Assembly (NCBI RefSeq): GCF_004000785.1
Contig: NZ_BILX01000066.1
Coordinates: forward strand, 1 to 38,630
From: Paenibacillus ehimensis NBRC 15659
GTDB taxonomy: Bacteria; Bacillota; Bacilli; Paenibacillales; NBRC-103111
Direction of reading: 5' to 3'
DNA: 38,630 nt
The position numbers and the translations under genes were made by a program. The notes below the pieces were generated by a model that saw nothing but the letters and a program-made list of their open reading frames with translations, was not told the origin of the DNA and ran no database searches. Numbering within the stretch: position 1 is the stretch's first letter; the number at the start of each line of letters is the position of its first letter. Shown here in pieces: positions 1-7,120 of the stretch.

Positions 1-32
1 TTTGGTTCCCCCGCTTTCCGGTTCAGGAAATT
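1..32 (-). ncRNA. 5' end of a second c-di-AMP (ydaO/yuaA) riboswitch, cut by window edge
   Basis: Read on the minus strand, bases 32 to 1 run through CCTGAACCGGAAAG and then CGGGGGAACCAAA. This closely matches the 5' segment of the plus-strand ydaO riboswitch at 395-421 (CCCGAACCGGGAAG, then CGGGGGAACCAAT). GGGGGAACC is a hallmark block of this class. Only the first part of the aptamer is in the window, so the rest and the gene it controls lie to the left. A good minus-strand promoter sits just upstream at 72-101. The call rests on similarity to the complete copy. Confidence 0.72.
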
Positions 33-71
33 AAGCGACCATGATTGAAAATTCGAATCATATTGAGTCGT

Positions 72-101
72 ATCATACGCTTGCAATTTAACCGATGTAA
101 A
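72..101 (-). promoter_or_regulatory. Sigma-A-type promoter for the left riboswitch
   Basis: On the minus strand a -35 box TTTACA (101-96) and a -10 box TATGAT (77-72) are separated by 18 bases. Transcription would start near base 65 and run into the partial riboswitch. It resembles the plus-strand promoter at 328-356, which has an identical -10 box. Confidence 0.6.
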
Positions 102-327
102 GAAACGGCGCGGCGCATATTCGGCTTCAGGATATATTTGGCAGGAGAGAGGCGCTGATGATCTCCGTTATTCTTCATGAATCTCGGTATTTCTTCGTTT
201 TTCTTGAAAATGATGAAAAGCGACGAATGGCGCAGCTTTTCTATCGATAATAAATGACGGCCCCATATGAATCCGTTTCCACCATGAAAAAAAGCGAAAA
301 GATCAAAAATAGCGTGAGGTTTCGGAT
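102..327. other. Intergenic region between two divergent riboswitch promoters
   Basis: No convincing coding region is visible here. The only open frame (minus strand, 241-483) overlaps the plus-strand riboswitch and lacks a ribosome site, so it is discounted. The stretch acts as the spacer between two divergent promoters. Confidence 0.5.
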
Positions 328-356
328 TTTACTTTGCGCCGCAACCGGCGTATGAT
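328..356 (+). promoter_or_regulatory. Sigma-A-type promoter for the right riboswitch
   Basis: TTTACT (328-333), a 17-base spacer and TATGAT (351-356). The predicted start near 363 places the conserved aptamer blocks about 30 bases into the transcript, as expected for a leader riboswitch. Confidence 0.65.
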
Positions 357-391
357 TCATGTCAACAACTTGATATGCCAAGCCAAACGCT

Positions 392-560
392 GAATTCCCG
401 AACCGGGAAGCGGGGGAACCAATCGAAGCCGCCGATAGGCAGGACGGTTTCACGGGGTGAATCCTTTCGCGCTTGCTTTGCAAGCGCTGGGGTAGGGCAC
501 TCTCAAGCCCGAATCCGACAGCTAACCTCGTAAGCGGATTGAGAGAGAACGACGATCGTG
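392..560 (+). ncRNA. c-di-AMP riboswitch (ydaO/yuaA leader)
   Basis: The conserved blocks of the ydaO/yuaA class appear in the right order: GGGGGAACC (412-420), GGGGTGAATCC (454-464), GGTAGGGC (491-498), then GAATCCGACAGCTAACCTCG (511-530) followed by TAAGCG. An intrinsic terminator follows at 590-632, so the likely mode is transcription termination when c-di-AMP is bound. The class is known to sense c-di-AMP and to control potassium transport and cell-wall genes. Here the next gene is a small protein of unknown function. Confidence 0.93.
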
Positions 561-589
561 CCTCTGCAGCCCGTGGGATTTCCTGTGGC

Positions 590-632
590 AGAAGCCCGAG
601 AGTAGAGTGTCTCTGCTCTCGGGCTTCTTTTT
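590..632 (+). terminator. Riboswitch expression-platform terminator
   Basis: A perfect 13-bp stem (590-602 with 616-628, AGAAGCCCGAGAG) closes a 13-base loop and runs into TTCTTTTT. It lies between the aptamer and the next gene, as in transcription-attenuating ydaO leaders. Confidence 0.9.
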
Positions 633-685
633 GCTTTTTATATCGCTAAAATACCCCATATTTTAAAGAAAAAGGAGAGATGGAT

Positions 686-1141
686 ATGTTGAAATTAAGC
701 GATCCCCTGCCTGAAGTGAACGGAGCGATCCTGTCCACGAGCCGGATCGGGCTTATCGAGGTGTACCGGTTCGATTGCCGCTTGATTGAGGCCCGCATCA
801 CGGGCAATTGCCGCGATTGCAACTGCGGGCTGCTTAAGCTGTCCAGCCACGGCGTGAACGGTTGGGCGGAATACATCGTGCCGGACACGAAGCCATACGC
901 CGATATCGTGCGGTGGACTTCGGTCTTTCTGAAGCTGAAGGGGCTGTCTGTCTCCGATGCCGTCAGCTACGTTCGGAGCCATGCCGAGGCGTGGGGGCCG
1001 GTGCGCACGGACATTGCGGAAGCCGCTTTAGCCGATTTGACCGCACAGCTGCTTAACCCGGCGGCGGGACACGATCACGAGGGCGCCGCCTTCGAACGCT
1101 CGCGCTTGATCGACTGTTCGCAAGCTTACTGCTCATTCTGA
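686..1141 (+). CDS. Hypothetical protein under c-di-AMP riboswitch control
   Basis: A 151-residue protein that I do not recognise. The start at 686 (MLKLSDPLPE) is chosen because AAAGGAG at 671-677 lies 8 bases upstream; the in-frame ATG at 680 is too close to it. There is no signal peptide or membrane segment. A cluster CRDCNC near residues 44-49 and two further cysteines near the C-terminus are notable. The stretch with LLKLSSHGVNGWAEYI faintly recalls the N-terminal capping domain of enolase-superfamily enzymes (lengths around 130), but the catalytic barrel is absent, so this may only be a fold resemblance. It is the first gene behind a complete ydaO-type riboswitch and terminator, so its synthesis should fall when c-di-AMP is high. 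Confidence 0.75.
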   Translation: MLKLSDPLPEVNGAILSTSRIGLIEVYRFDCRLIEARITGNCRDCNCGLLKLSSHGVNGWAEYIVPDTKPYADIVRWTSVFLKLKGLSVSDAVSYVRSHAEAWGPVRTDIAEAALADLTAQLLNPAAGHDHEGAAFERSRLIDCSQAYCSF

Positions 1142-1201
1142 TATCGAGTCCGGAAGCCGACCGCAAAACGGATTCCTGCGATTACTGCCATGACCGAAGG
1201 T

Positions 1202-2467
1202 TTATTCCCTTGCCTCGCCCCTTCGAATGGGAAGAATGATCGTGAAGGTCGTCCCGGCTCCCTTCTCGCAGTGCACTTCGGTTCGGCCGCCCATACTTCC
1301 GATAATGCCGAGCGCGACCATGGTACCGATGCCGGTGCCTTTTTCTTTGGTCGTATAAAACGGGGTGCCGAGCCGGTCGATCTCCGCCTGGGTCATGCCG
1401 ATGCCTTGATCCGATATTTCAATCAGCAGCTTTCTCTGCTGCCGATACGCTTTGATTTCCAAGGTTCCCCCGTCCGGCATCGCTTCAATGCCGTTCTTGA
1501 CAATGTTGATCAGCGACTGGCTGAGCCGGGAGGCGTCGGCCTTGAGCTGAAGACCCTGCTCGATGGAGCTGGCGATGCTGACCGTATTCATGTGCGCGTA
1601 AGGGGACATTAATTCGATGATTTGCCTCAGCAAGGGCTCCACTTGAATAAGCTGGATCGAATCGCTCTTCGGCTTGGCAATCGCCAAATAATCCGATATG
1701 ATCGCCTGGGCCCGCTCCAATTCGGTGATCATCATGCGCAGGTAATCATGCTTGGCTTCTTCCGCAATCTGATTTTTGCCCATCAATTGCAAAAAGCCGC
1801 TTACAACGGTGAGCGGATTGCGGATTTCATGGGCAAACGAGGCCGCAAGCTCTCCGACAAGATACATTTTCTCCGCGCGTTCCACTTCTTTGCGCAGCTT
1901 CATTTTCTCATAGATTCCCTCCAGAATGAAAAGGGACATCGCCATGGTGAGTGTCGTGACAAGGATTAAGTACACCAGAAACCAACTGAACAGAAGGTCT
2001 TCCCTTCCGATGCGAAAGCTGGAGAACACGATGGCTGCGAGCGCCCAGACGACGGTTAGACCGGTGCCATGGAGCACGCGCTTGATTTTGCGCTGGGTGG
2101 GTCGAAAGGGACCGCTGATGATCATCAATGGTAACACAATCGCGTACACGATCATCGATGTCACCATGCCTTCTCCGCCGAGCAGCGAACGGAAGGCGAG
2201 ATAAGCGATCGAGATATAAAGCAGGTTGCGGTGGCCGCCATACAAGTAACAAAGCAGAATCGGCACATAGCGCAAGTCGAAAATATGCCCGGAAAAAAAG
2301 CGGATCGGAAAAGCCATGCACATCGCCATCGCTACGGTGGAGAACAGGAGCAGGAACCACCGGTTCGTGCGCTCCGGCCTGTCTTTGTCGAGGCAAACGA
2401 TTTGATAAAAAAAGATAGATAGAATAATAATAAAGGTGTTCAGCAGCAGGGGAAGAACTTCGATCAT
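1202..2467 (-). CDS. KinB-like membrane sensor histidine kinase
   Basis: 421 residues. About six hydrophobic segments fill residues 1-180, in the manner of the 5TM-LYT sensor family that includes sporulation kinase KinB. They are followed by a linker, HisKA and HATPase. The H-box AHEIRNPL puts the phosphorylated histidine at residue 213. The N-box asparagine is about N325, G1 is DQGIG (353-357), PFYTTKEKGTGIG (369-381) forms the F and G2 boxes, and the protein ends soon after G3. All catalytic motifs are intact. AGGAGG lies 7 bases before the ATG at 2467. There is no adjacent response regulator, which fits an orphan phosphorelay kinase feeding Spo0F/Spo0A, although the input signal is unknown. 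A Spo0A-box-like sequence lies about 100 bases upstream. Confidence 0.9.
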   Translation of the reverse strand: MIEVLPLLLNTFIIILSIFFYQIVCLDKDRPERTNRWFLLLFSTVAMAMCMAFPIRFFSGHIFDLRYVPILLCYLYGGHRNLLYISIAYLAFRSLLGGEGMVTSMIVYAIVLPLMIISGPFRPTQRKIKRVLHGTGLTVVWALAAIVFSSFRIGREDLLFSWFLVYLILVTTLTMAMSLFILEGIYEKMKLRKEVERAEKMYLVGELAASFAHEIRNPLTVVSGFLQLMGKNQIAEEAKHDYLRMMITELERAQAIISDYLAIAKPKSDSIQLIQVEPLLRQIIELMSPYAHMNTVSIASSIEQGLQLKADASRLSQSLINIVKNGIEAMPDGGTLEIKAYRQQRKLLIEISDQGIGMTQAEIDRLGTPFYTTKEKGTGIGTMVALGIIGSMGGRTEVHCEKGAGTTFTIILPIRRGEARE

Positions 2468-2769
2468 AAGATACCTCCTGATGGCGATGGACTATCGAAC
2501 CGCAAACGCAATCTCTGATCACAACGGTCGTTACGATTTCGGACAACGGCGGCATCTTTAATGGTTATTTTCGACAAATTTTCCTGTTTCCCTGCTGCAA
2601 TTTATTTGAAGAATGGGATGTTGTTGGGAACGCGTTGAAAACTTTTAGAGAGAAAACGCGTTAAATATAGTAATAAGCGCTCATTTTCGTCTTTTTGTGC
2701 GCAATCGCTTCTAAATCAAGTCTCGCTAGAATATAGATTACTAGAGGACATGCAGATGAGGTGACGTGT
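2468..2769. other. Divergent intergenic region with 0A-like box and repeated AACGCGTT
   Basis: Between the kinase gene (minus) and the lipoprotein gene (plus). On the minus strand TTTGTCGAAAA (2578-2568) resembles a Spo0A box (consensus TGTCGAA). The palindrome AACGCGTT occurs twice, at 2629-2636 and 2655-2662, 26 bases apart. That spacing is suited to side-by-side binding of a dimeric regulator. No coding region is evident. Confidence 0.45.
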
Positions 2770-3927
2770 ATGAAACGAAGAGGATGGAGAAGATGGAGCC
2801 GGTTCTGGCGGCGGGGGAGGCTCGCGCTGCTGGCGGGGTGCCTCGCCATGACGGCAGCGGGCTGCAGCCTGACGGGCGGCGGGCAGCCGGACAAGCCCGT
2901 CGCAGCGCCGGTCGAGCCGGAGAAGCCCGTCACGGACCCGCCGCCGACGCCACCGGTTCAGCCGCCGGCCTATCAGGCGCCGCTGACCGGGATGATGCTG
3001 CCTCAGCCCAGCGACGCCCGGCCGGTGATGGTCATGATCAACAACCATCCCGCGGCGCGGCCGCAAAGCGGGCTGACGCAGGCGGATGTCTTGTTCGAGG
3101 TGCTGGCCGAAGGCGAGGTGACGCGGCTCGTGGCGCTGTTCCAGAGCAGCGCGTTCGCGGAGCCGATCGGCCCGGTGCGCAGCATTCGGCCATATTTTAT
3201 CGATATCGGCAAAAGCTTCGGGGCCATCCAAGTGCATGCGGGCGGCAGTCCGGATGCCTACGAGCAGCTTCGAAAGGAGAAAATCGCCGATCTTGACGAG
3301 ATTACGAATGCCGGCCCTTATTTCTGGCGGGAGAAGTCGCGGAAGGCTCCGCACAACCTGTATACGAATCTGGAGAACATCCGCGCAGGCGCACAAAAGC
3401 GGGGGCTGGACGAGCAAGGGCCGGGGGGACCGGTATACGCCTTTGCGAAACATGAAGCGGAAGCGGTCGAGACGATGGGGGCGGCGGCGCAGGATGCTCC
3501 CAAGGTAGACATTACCTTTCTGTGGAAAAGCTATGTCGTTTCTTACGAGTATGATACGGCCGCTGGCAAGTACCAACGCTCGATCAACGGCAGCAAGCAT
3601 ATCGATCTGAACAACGATCAGCCGCTGAGCGCTTCCAATGTGGTCGTGATGGGCACCGATCATAAGGTGCTCGATAAGGAGGGCCGCCTTGACGTCCGGC
3701 TGACCGGCAAAGGACCGGCGCTGCTGTTCCAGCAGGGCAAGGTGAAATCGCTGGAGTGGAGGCGGGAGAAGGCGAACGATCCGGTACGCTATTACGAGCA
3801 GGGCCGCGAAGCCGCGTTCCGGCCGGGGCAGACGCACATCATGATCGTACCGCTGCATCCGTCGTTCGAGAGCCACGTGACGTACGGTGCCCCCGGCGGC
3901 GGCACGGGAAAGCCGGACCCCGCTTAG
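2770..3927 (+). CDS. yerB: DUF3048 lipoprotein, YerB-like
   Basis: A 385-residue exported lipoprotein. The start at 2770 has GAGGTG 7 bases upstream; the GTG at 2761 is part of that ribosome site. A strongly basic N-terminus leads into a short hydrophobic segment with two possible lipoboxes (LAGC ending at Cys24, AAGC ending at Cys32). A Pro-rich linker to about residue 70 then leads to the DUF3048 domain. Conserved DUF3048 blocks are MVMINNHPAARPQSGL, ADVLFEVLAEGEVTR, GPVRSIRPYF and HAGGSPDAY in the first half, followed by the C-terminal half with LTGKGPALLFQQGKV. This is the YerB family of Bacillus, whose biochemical role is not established. The gene is monocistronic, with a terminator right behind it. 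Confidence 0.9.
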   Translation: MKRRGWRRWSRFWRRGRLALLAGCLAMTAAGCSLTGGGQPDKPVAAPVEPEKPVTDPPPTPPVQPPAYQAPLTGMMLPQPSDARPVMVMINNHPAARPQSGLTQADVLFEVLAEGEVTRLVALFQSSAFAEPIGPVRSIRPYFIDIGKSFGAIQVHAGGSPDAYEQLRKEKIADLDEITNAGPYFWREKSRKAPHNLYTNLENIRAGAQKRGLDEQGPGGPVYAFAKHEAEAVETMGAAAQDAPKVDITFLWKSYVVSYEYDTAAGKYQRSINGSKHIDLNNDQPLSASNVVVMGTDHKVLDKEGRLDVRLTGKGPALLFQQGKVKSLEWRREKANDPVRYYEQGREAAFRPGQTHIMIVPLHPSFESHVTYGAPGGGTGKPDPA

Positions 3928-3958
3928 CGGAGGCGAATGGTTGCCAGCCTGAAGAAGA

Positions 3959-4038
3959 GAGGCCCCGGCCTCCGCATTCCTCTGTGGTCCAAGCTGCATA
4001 AGCTTGGCGAAGGGGGAAGCGGGAGCCGGGGCTTCTTT
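3959..4038 (+). terminator. Terminator between convergent genes
   Basis: GGCCCCGGC (3961-3969) pairs with GCCGGGGC (4025-4032), followed by TTCTTTT on the plus strand. A loop of about 55 bases contains its own small inverted repeat AAGCT-GCAT-AAGCTT. It ends the DUF3048 gene; the facing methyltransferase gene stops at 4062. Confidence 0.7.
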
Positions 4039-4061
4039 TGGCGCGGCTTGTAGGCCATACG

Positions 4062-4868
4062 TTACGGCTGCGCCGGTTTCTCCAAGAGGACGCGCCAATC
4101 GTCGATTTGCAGCGATTGCAGAGTTCCGCCCGTCCCTTCGCCGGTCTGCACGGCAAAGTATTCGCGGCAGGAGGCGGAGCCGCCAAGGATAAACTGCTCG
4201 ACCTGCCGCACCTGCTCTTCCGTCTCGGCGGTCCGCCGCACCCAGGAAGGAAAAGCATGCCGTTTCCGGCTCATTTGCGCGCGCACGACGCGCAGTCCGG
4301 CCGCTTCGGCCAGCGCCTTCCATTCGCGGACCGGCAAGCAGCGGACGTGGCTTGGGTCGCGCATGCCCTCGAAGCGGTTCATGAAGGCGGCCAAGTCGTC
4401 GTCGTCCGGGGCGACGTTGTCAATGAACACGAAACGTCCGCCAGGCTTCAGTACGCGCGCCGCTTCCTGCATGAAGAGCGCGGGATTCGGAAAATGATGC
4501 GCGGCGATCCGGCAGGTGACCGCATCGAACGCGGCGTCCAGGAATGGCAGTTGTTCCGCATCCGCGACGGTGTATAGAATGTTGCCGCATCCCCGGCCCG
4601 CCAGGTGAGCGGCCGCCGCGGCCAGCATGGGCCGGGTCAAATCGGTCGCGACAATGTGCCGGACGTGGGCGGAAAGCTTCCCGGCCGCATGGCCTCCGCC
4701 GGTCGCGATATCGAGCACCTGCCACTCGGGGCGGGGATCGAGCCACTGCAGCAGCACCTCGAGATCGTCGCCTTGTGCGTGCCCCTCGCTGGCCACATAT
4801 TTATCCGCATGCTTGCCGAATTGCTCCTGAACGCGCGCTTTAACACTCCGATCATGATCCACAGTCAT
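4062..4868 (-). CDS. Class I SAM-dependent methyltransferase
   Basis: 268 residues with a UbiE/YcgJ-type Rossmann fold. Motif I VLDIATGGGH lies near residues 51-60, with ATDL (about 74-77) as the acidic ribose-binding strand, VADAEQLPF as motif II, and VLKPGGRFVF (about 139-148) as post-motif III. The C-terminal third should contact the substrate, which cannot be deduced. Start choice is uncertain. The ATG at 4868 has AAGGAG only 2 bases away, whereas the in-frame GTG at 4862 has it 8 bases away and may be the real start, shortening the protein by two residues. It is transcribed alone, convergent with the lipoprotein gene. Confidence 0.88.
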   Translation of the reverse strand: MTVDHDRSVKARVQEQFGKHADKYVASEGHAQGDDLEVLLQWLDPRPEWQVLDIATGGGHAAGKLSAHVRHIVATDLTRPMLAAAAAHLAGRGCGNILYTVADAEQLPFLDAAFDAVTCRIAAHHFPNPALFMQEAARVLKPGGRFVFIDNVAPDDDDLAAFMNRFEGMRDPSHVRCLPVREWKALAEAAGLRVVRAQMSRKRHAFPSWVRRTAETEEQVRQVEQFILGGSASCREYFAVQTGEGTGGTLQSLQIDDWRVLLEKPAQP

Positions 4869-4999
4869 CTCTCCTTTTGTTTCATTTGATAAAACCGTAT
4901 ATCACGTAATGAAACTTGATGACTTTTATTTTATCATAATTCAGGCGGAAGGCAAGAGGAGCTGCACCCTCGGGGAGTGTGTATTGGCTTTCAGTTCGC

Positions 5000-5899
5000 T
5001 CAAGCGTTGCGCAGCAAAAAATCGAGAATCTCGGCGTTTAGCTCATGATGGAAGGTCTGGCGATGAAAGCCGGGCGGATCTTGAGAGGGAGGAAACGATG
5101 CCGTTATCATGGCTTCCGGAAATGGGCTCAGAAATGAAAAATGCCCGGCATTCTCAACGATTCGGTGTTGAATCCTCTTGGGATCGGGGACTCCGTTCAA
5201 AATAATTTGCGCATGAAAATACGGCGTATAATGATCCTTTTCACCGACGAGCATCAATATAGGGAGGTCGACTGCATTCAGCGCGCCGGGATCTTGAAAC
5301 CAGACGGAGGCCGGCGCCAGTAGAACCAGCGATTTCATTCTGGGATCGGGCGTAACCGGGATGCGATGCGATTGCCCGTCCGGGGACTCGTAAGGAAACG
5401 ATGTCGGCACGCCTCCCGCCGCAGCCAAGATTGTGTATCCGCCCATAGAATGTCCGATTAGCGAAACGGCATCCGGCTTTAAAGCCTTCGCAAAATCCTT
5501 GCGGCCGACAAACCAATCGATAGCCGTCCGAATGTGCCTGGGGCGATGGGTCAGGTTCTCGACGGTACCTTCCAGCGAGTTGTTATTCCGATTGTTGAAC
5601 GGGTGCTCGGGCATGCCGACGATAAACCCGTTACGCGCCAAATGACGGGCAAGCATCCGGTAAACAAGAGGCGTGCCGCCGCTGCCGTGAGAAAGGATGA
5701 CTAAGGGGAATGCGCCTTCCTGCGGCTCCGCGTTCCTCGAAACCTCCAAGTCGTAGGGGCCCAGTTTGTCTATTTTCTCAGGAGCGTCTGTCGGATACAT
5801 CACAATCATCGGAAAGGTTACGCCCATGTGTTCATCTGTAAGCTCAACCTCCCGGCAGCCGGCGTGAAAAGGTTTGCTTTTTTCCTGCGTTTCCTTCAA
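5000..5899 (-). CDS. Alpha/beta hydrolase (PAF-acetylhydrolase/dienelactone-hydrolase-like)
   Basis: 299 residues. LVILSHGSGG (about residues 67-76) forms the oxyanion-hole strand, GHSMGGY (around 149-155) carries the nucleophilic serine, GEKDHYTP contains the acidic residue, and ENAGHFSF the catalytic histidine, so the triad is complete. The layout resembles secreted or cytosolic platelet-activating-factor acetylhydrolase-like hydrolases, but no signal peptide is present. The start is TTG at 5899 with AGGAG about 11 bases upstream. An ATG at 5909 is out of frame. The substrate is unknown, probably a small ester. Confidence 0.87.
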   Translation of the reverse strand: MKETQEKSKPFHAGCREVELTDEHMGVTFPMIVMYPTDAPEKIDKLGPYDLEVSRNAEPQEGAFPLVILSHGSGGTPLVYRMLARHLARNGFIVGMPEHPFNNRNNNSLEGTVENLTHRPRHIRTAIDWFVGRKDFAKALKPDAVSLIGHSMGGYTILAAAGGVPTSFPYESPDGQSHRIPVTPDPRMKSLVLLAPASVWFQDPGALNAVDLPILMLVGEKDHYTPYFHAQIILNGVPDPKRIQHRIVENAGHFSFLSPFPEAMITASFPPSQDPPGFHRQTFHHELNAEILDFLLRNA

Positions 5900-5926
5900 T
5901 TCGTGTCATCTCCTCTTTTTCCTAAA

Positions 5927-6444
5927 TTAAGGGCGGATGGGAATGTAGATTTCCAGTTCCGAATTTTCGTTCGCCGGACCTAAAAATTTGTCGCCGTATA
6001 CTTCGAATTCCGGACCGTCCGTGCGCCGCTTCCCTGATTTGGGATACCATGTACCGTATATATACTGGAACGTATCCGTTAATTTATCCAACGATCCCTT
6101 ATGCGTAAAGACGGCATAGGAGCTGGAGGGAAGGATTTTATAAACCATTCCTTCAGGGATTGCTCCCTTTTCGCGGACTTCCACGCAAGCCGTATAAGTG
6201 AATTCCCTCTTGACTCCCGTAGGTTCAATGACTCCATAAAACCTGGGCCTGGTCCCCGCCTTCTTTTCGATTTCTCCCACACGCGGCACGAACCGCTCCC
6301 ATACGCTTCCAAATTCATGGGCTTGCGAACTATGCATCTCCATGCCGAGCCTGCAAACCGCGCAACCTCCTCAGCCGTCACCCCATCCTGTAAACGATCT
6401 TCGATGTAGTCAATCGCTTTTATTACGGCGTCACTGTTATTCAT
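5927..6444 (-). pseudogene. Decayed AraC-type regulator with intact effector-binding domain
   Basis: From the ATG at 6444 (GGAGGAG just upstream) the frame reads MNNSDAVIKAIDYIEDRLQ then DGVTAEEVARFAG, which is the first helices of an AraC-family DNA-binding domain. After about 32 residues similarity stops. In another frame (from about 6343 to 5927) comes EFGSVWERFVPRVGEIEK through FQYIYGTWYPKSG to the end, a GyrI-like/AraC effector-binding domain of normal length. The rest of the helix-turn-helix domain (normally about 100 residues) is therefore missing and the reading frame is broken. The simplest reading is an internal deletion plus frameshift. A free effector-binding protein of 138 residues could still be made from the ATG at 6343, but that start has no well-placed ribosome site. 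Confidence 0.72.
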
Positions 6445-6496
6445 TTCGACTCCTCCAAGGCGATACCCTAACAGTAATACAGATCTGATTTGTAGT

Positions 6497-6522
6497 TTTG
6501 ATATTTTTTGCGGTATATCAAA
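6497..6522. promoter_or_regulatory. Inverted repeat upstream of the AraC-type remnant
   Basis: TTTGATAT (6497-6504) and ATATCAAA (6515-6522) form a perfect 8-bp dyad with a 10-base centre. It lies about 50 bases upstream of the remnant's ATG, where an operator would be expected. Confidence 0.4.
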
Positions 6523-6646
6523 AAGGAGCCGCCGGTGCGGACTGCGCCCCAAATTATGGATATGTTTTGCCGCCGTGTCGTGGTAGAATGAAACGAATTG
6601 AACCGAATTCCGCAGATATCATATCCAGACTGGAGGCTGTTGCCAT

Positions 6647-7120
6647 TTGGCAGGGACCAAAATAGTTCACGTGCCTTCTACCGATTCGGATCTGGCGAGC
6701 TTGATCCGTCAGTTGGACGCTTATTTGGCTGAGCTGTATCCGCCGGAAGAAATATTTGGGCTTGATTTTGAAGACGCCAAGGTCGACGAGACGTGTTTTG
6801 TCGTTGCTTATTCGGACGACAGACCTGTCGGCTGCGGCGCAATCCGTCCTCTGAACGATAAGGAGGTCGAGTTGAAGCGGTTCTATGTCGAACCCGCATG
6901 CCGGGGGAACGGGACGGCCAAGCAGCTTCTGGCTTTTCTGGAAAATAAGGCGCATGAGCTGAGCTTCGAAGCCGTCCGGCTTGAAACCGGCGACCGGCAG
7001 CCGGAAGCCATTCGATTCTATGAAAAAAACGGATACGCCCAAATTGAGCTGTACGGAGAATACGTAGGCTGCCCGTCCAGCCTCTGCTATGAGAAAAAGC
7101 TCGGCGCGTCACTGGGGTAA
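6647..7120 (+). CDS. GNAT-family N-acetyltransferase
   Basis: 157 residues. CFVVAYSDDRPVGCGAIRPL (residues 49-68) is the central beta strands of the fold. ELKRFYVEPACRGNGTAKQL (about 75-94) contains the acetyl-CoA pyrophosphate loop (R-G-N-G-T-A). LETGDRQPEAIRFYEKNGY is the typical last helix and strand before the C-terminus. The acceptor substrate is unknown. The start is TTG at 6647 with GGAGG (6632-6636) 10 bases upstream; no ATG is available in frame. The 3' end overlaps by 12 bases the end of the convergent acyltransferase gene. Confidence 0.88.
   Translation: MAGTKIVHVPSTDSDLASLIRQLDAYLAELYPPEEIFGLDFEDAKVDETCFVVAYSDDRPVGCGAIRPLNDKEVELKRFYVEPACRGNGTAKQLLAFLENKAHELSFEAVRLETGDRQPEAIRFYEKNGYAQIELYGEYVGCPSSLCYEKKLGASLG

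Noticed and set aside
241..483. 80-codon minus-strand open frame over the riboswitch
   Set aside because: Overlaps the conserved aptamer and its promoter on the other strand; no ribosome site.
2716..4323. 535-codon open frame on the minus strand
   Set aside because: It is opposite the DUF3048 gene in GC-rich sequence, very Arg-rich, with no ribosome site or family motif; a shadow frame.
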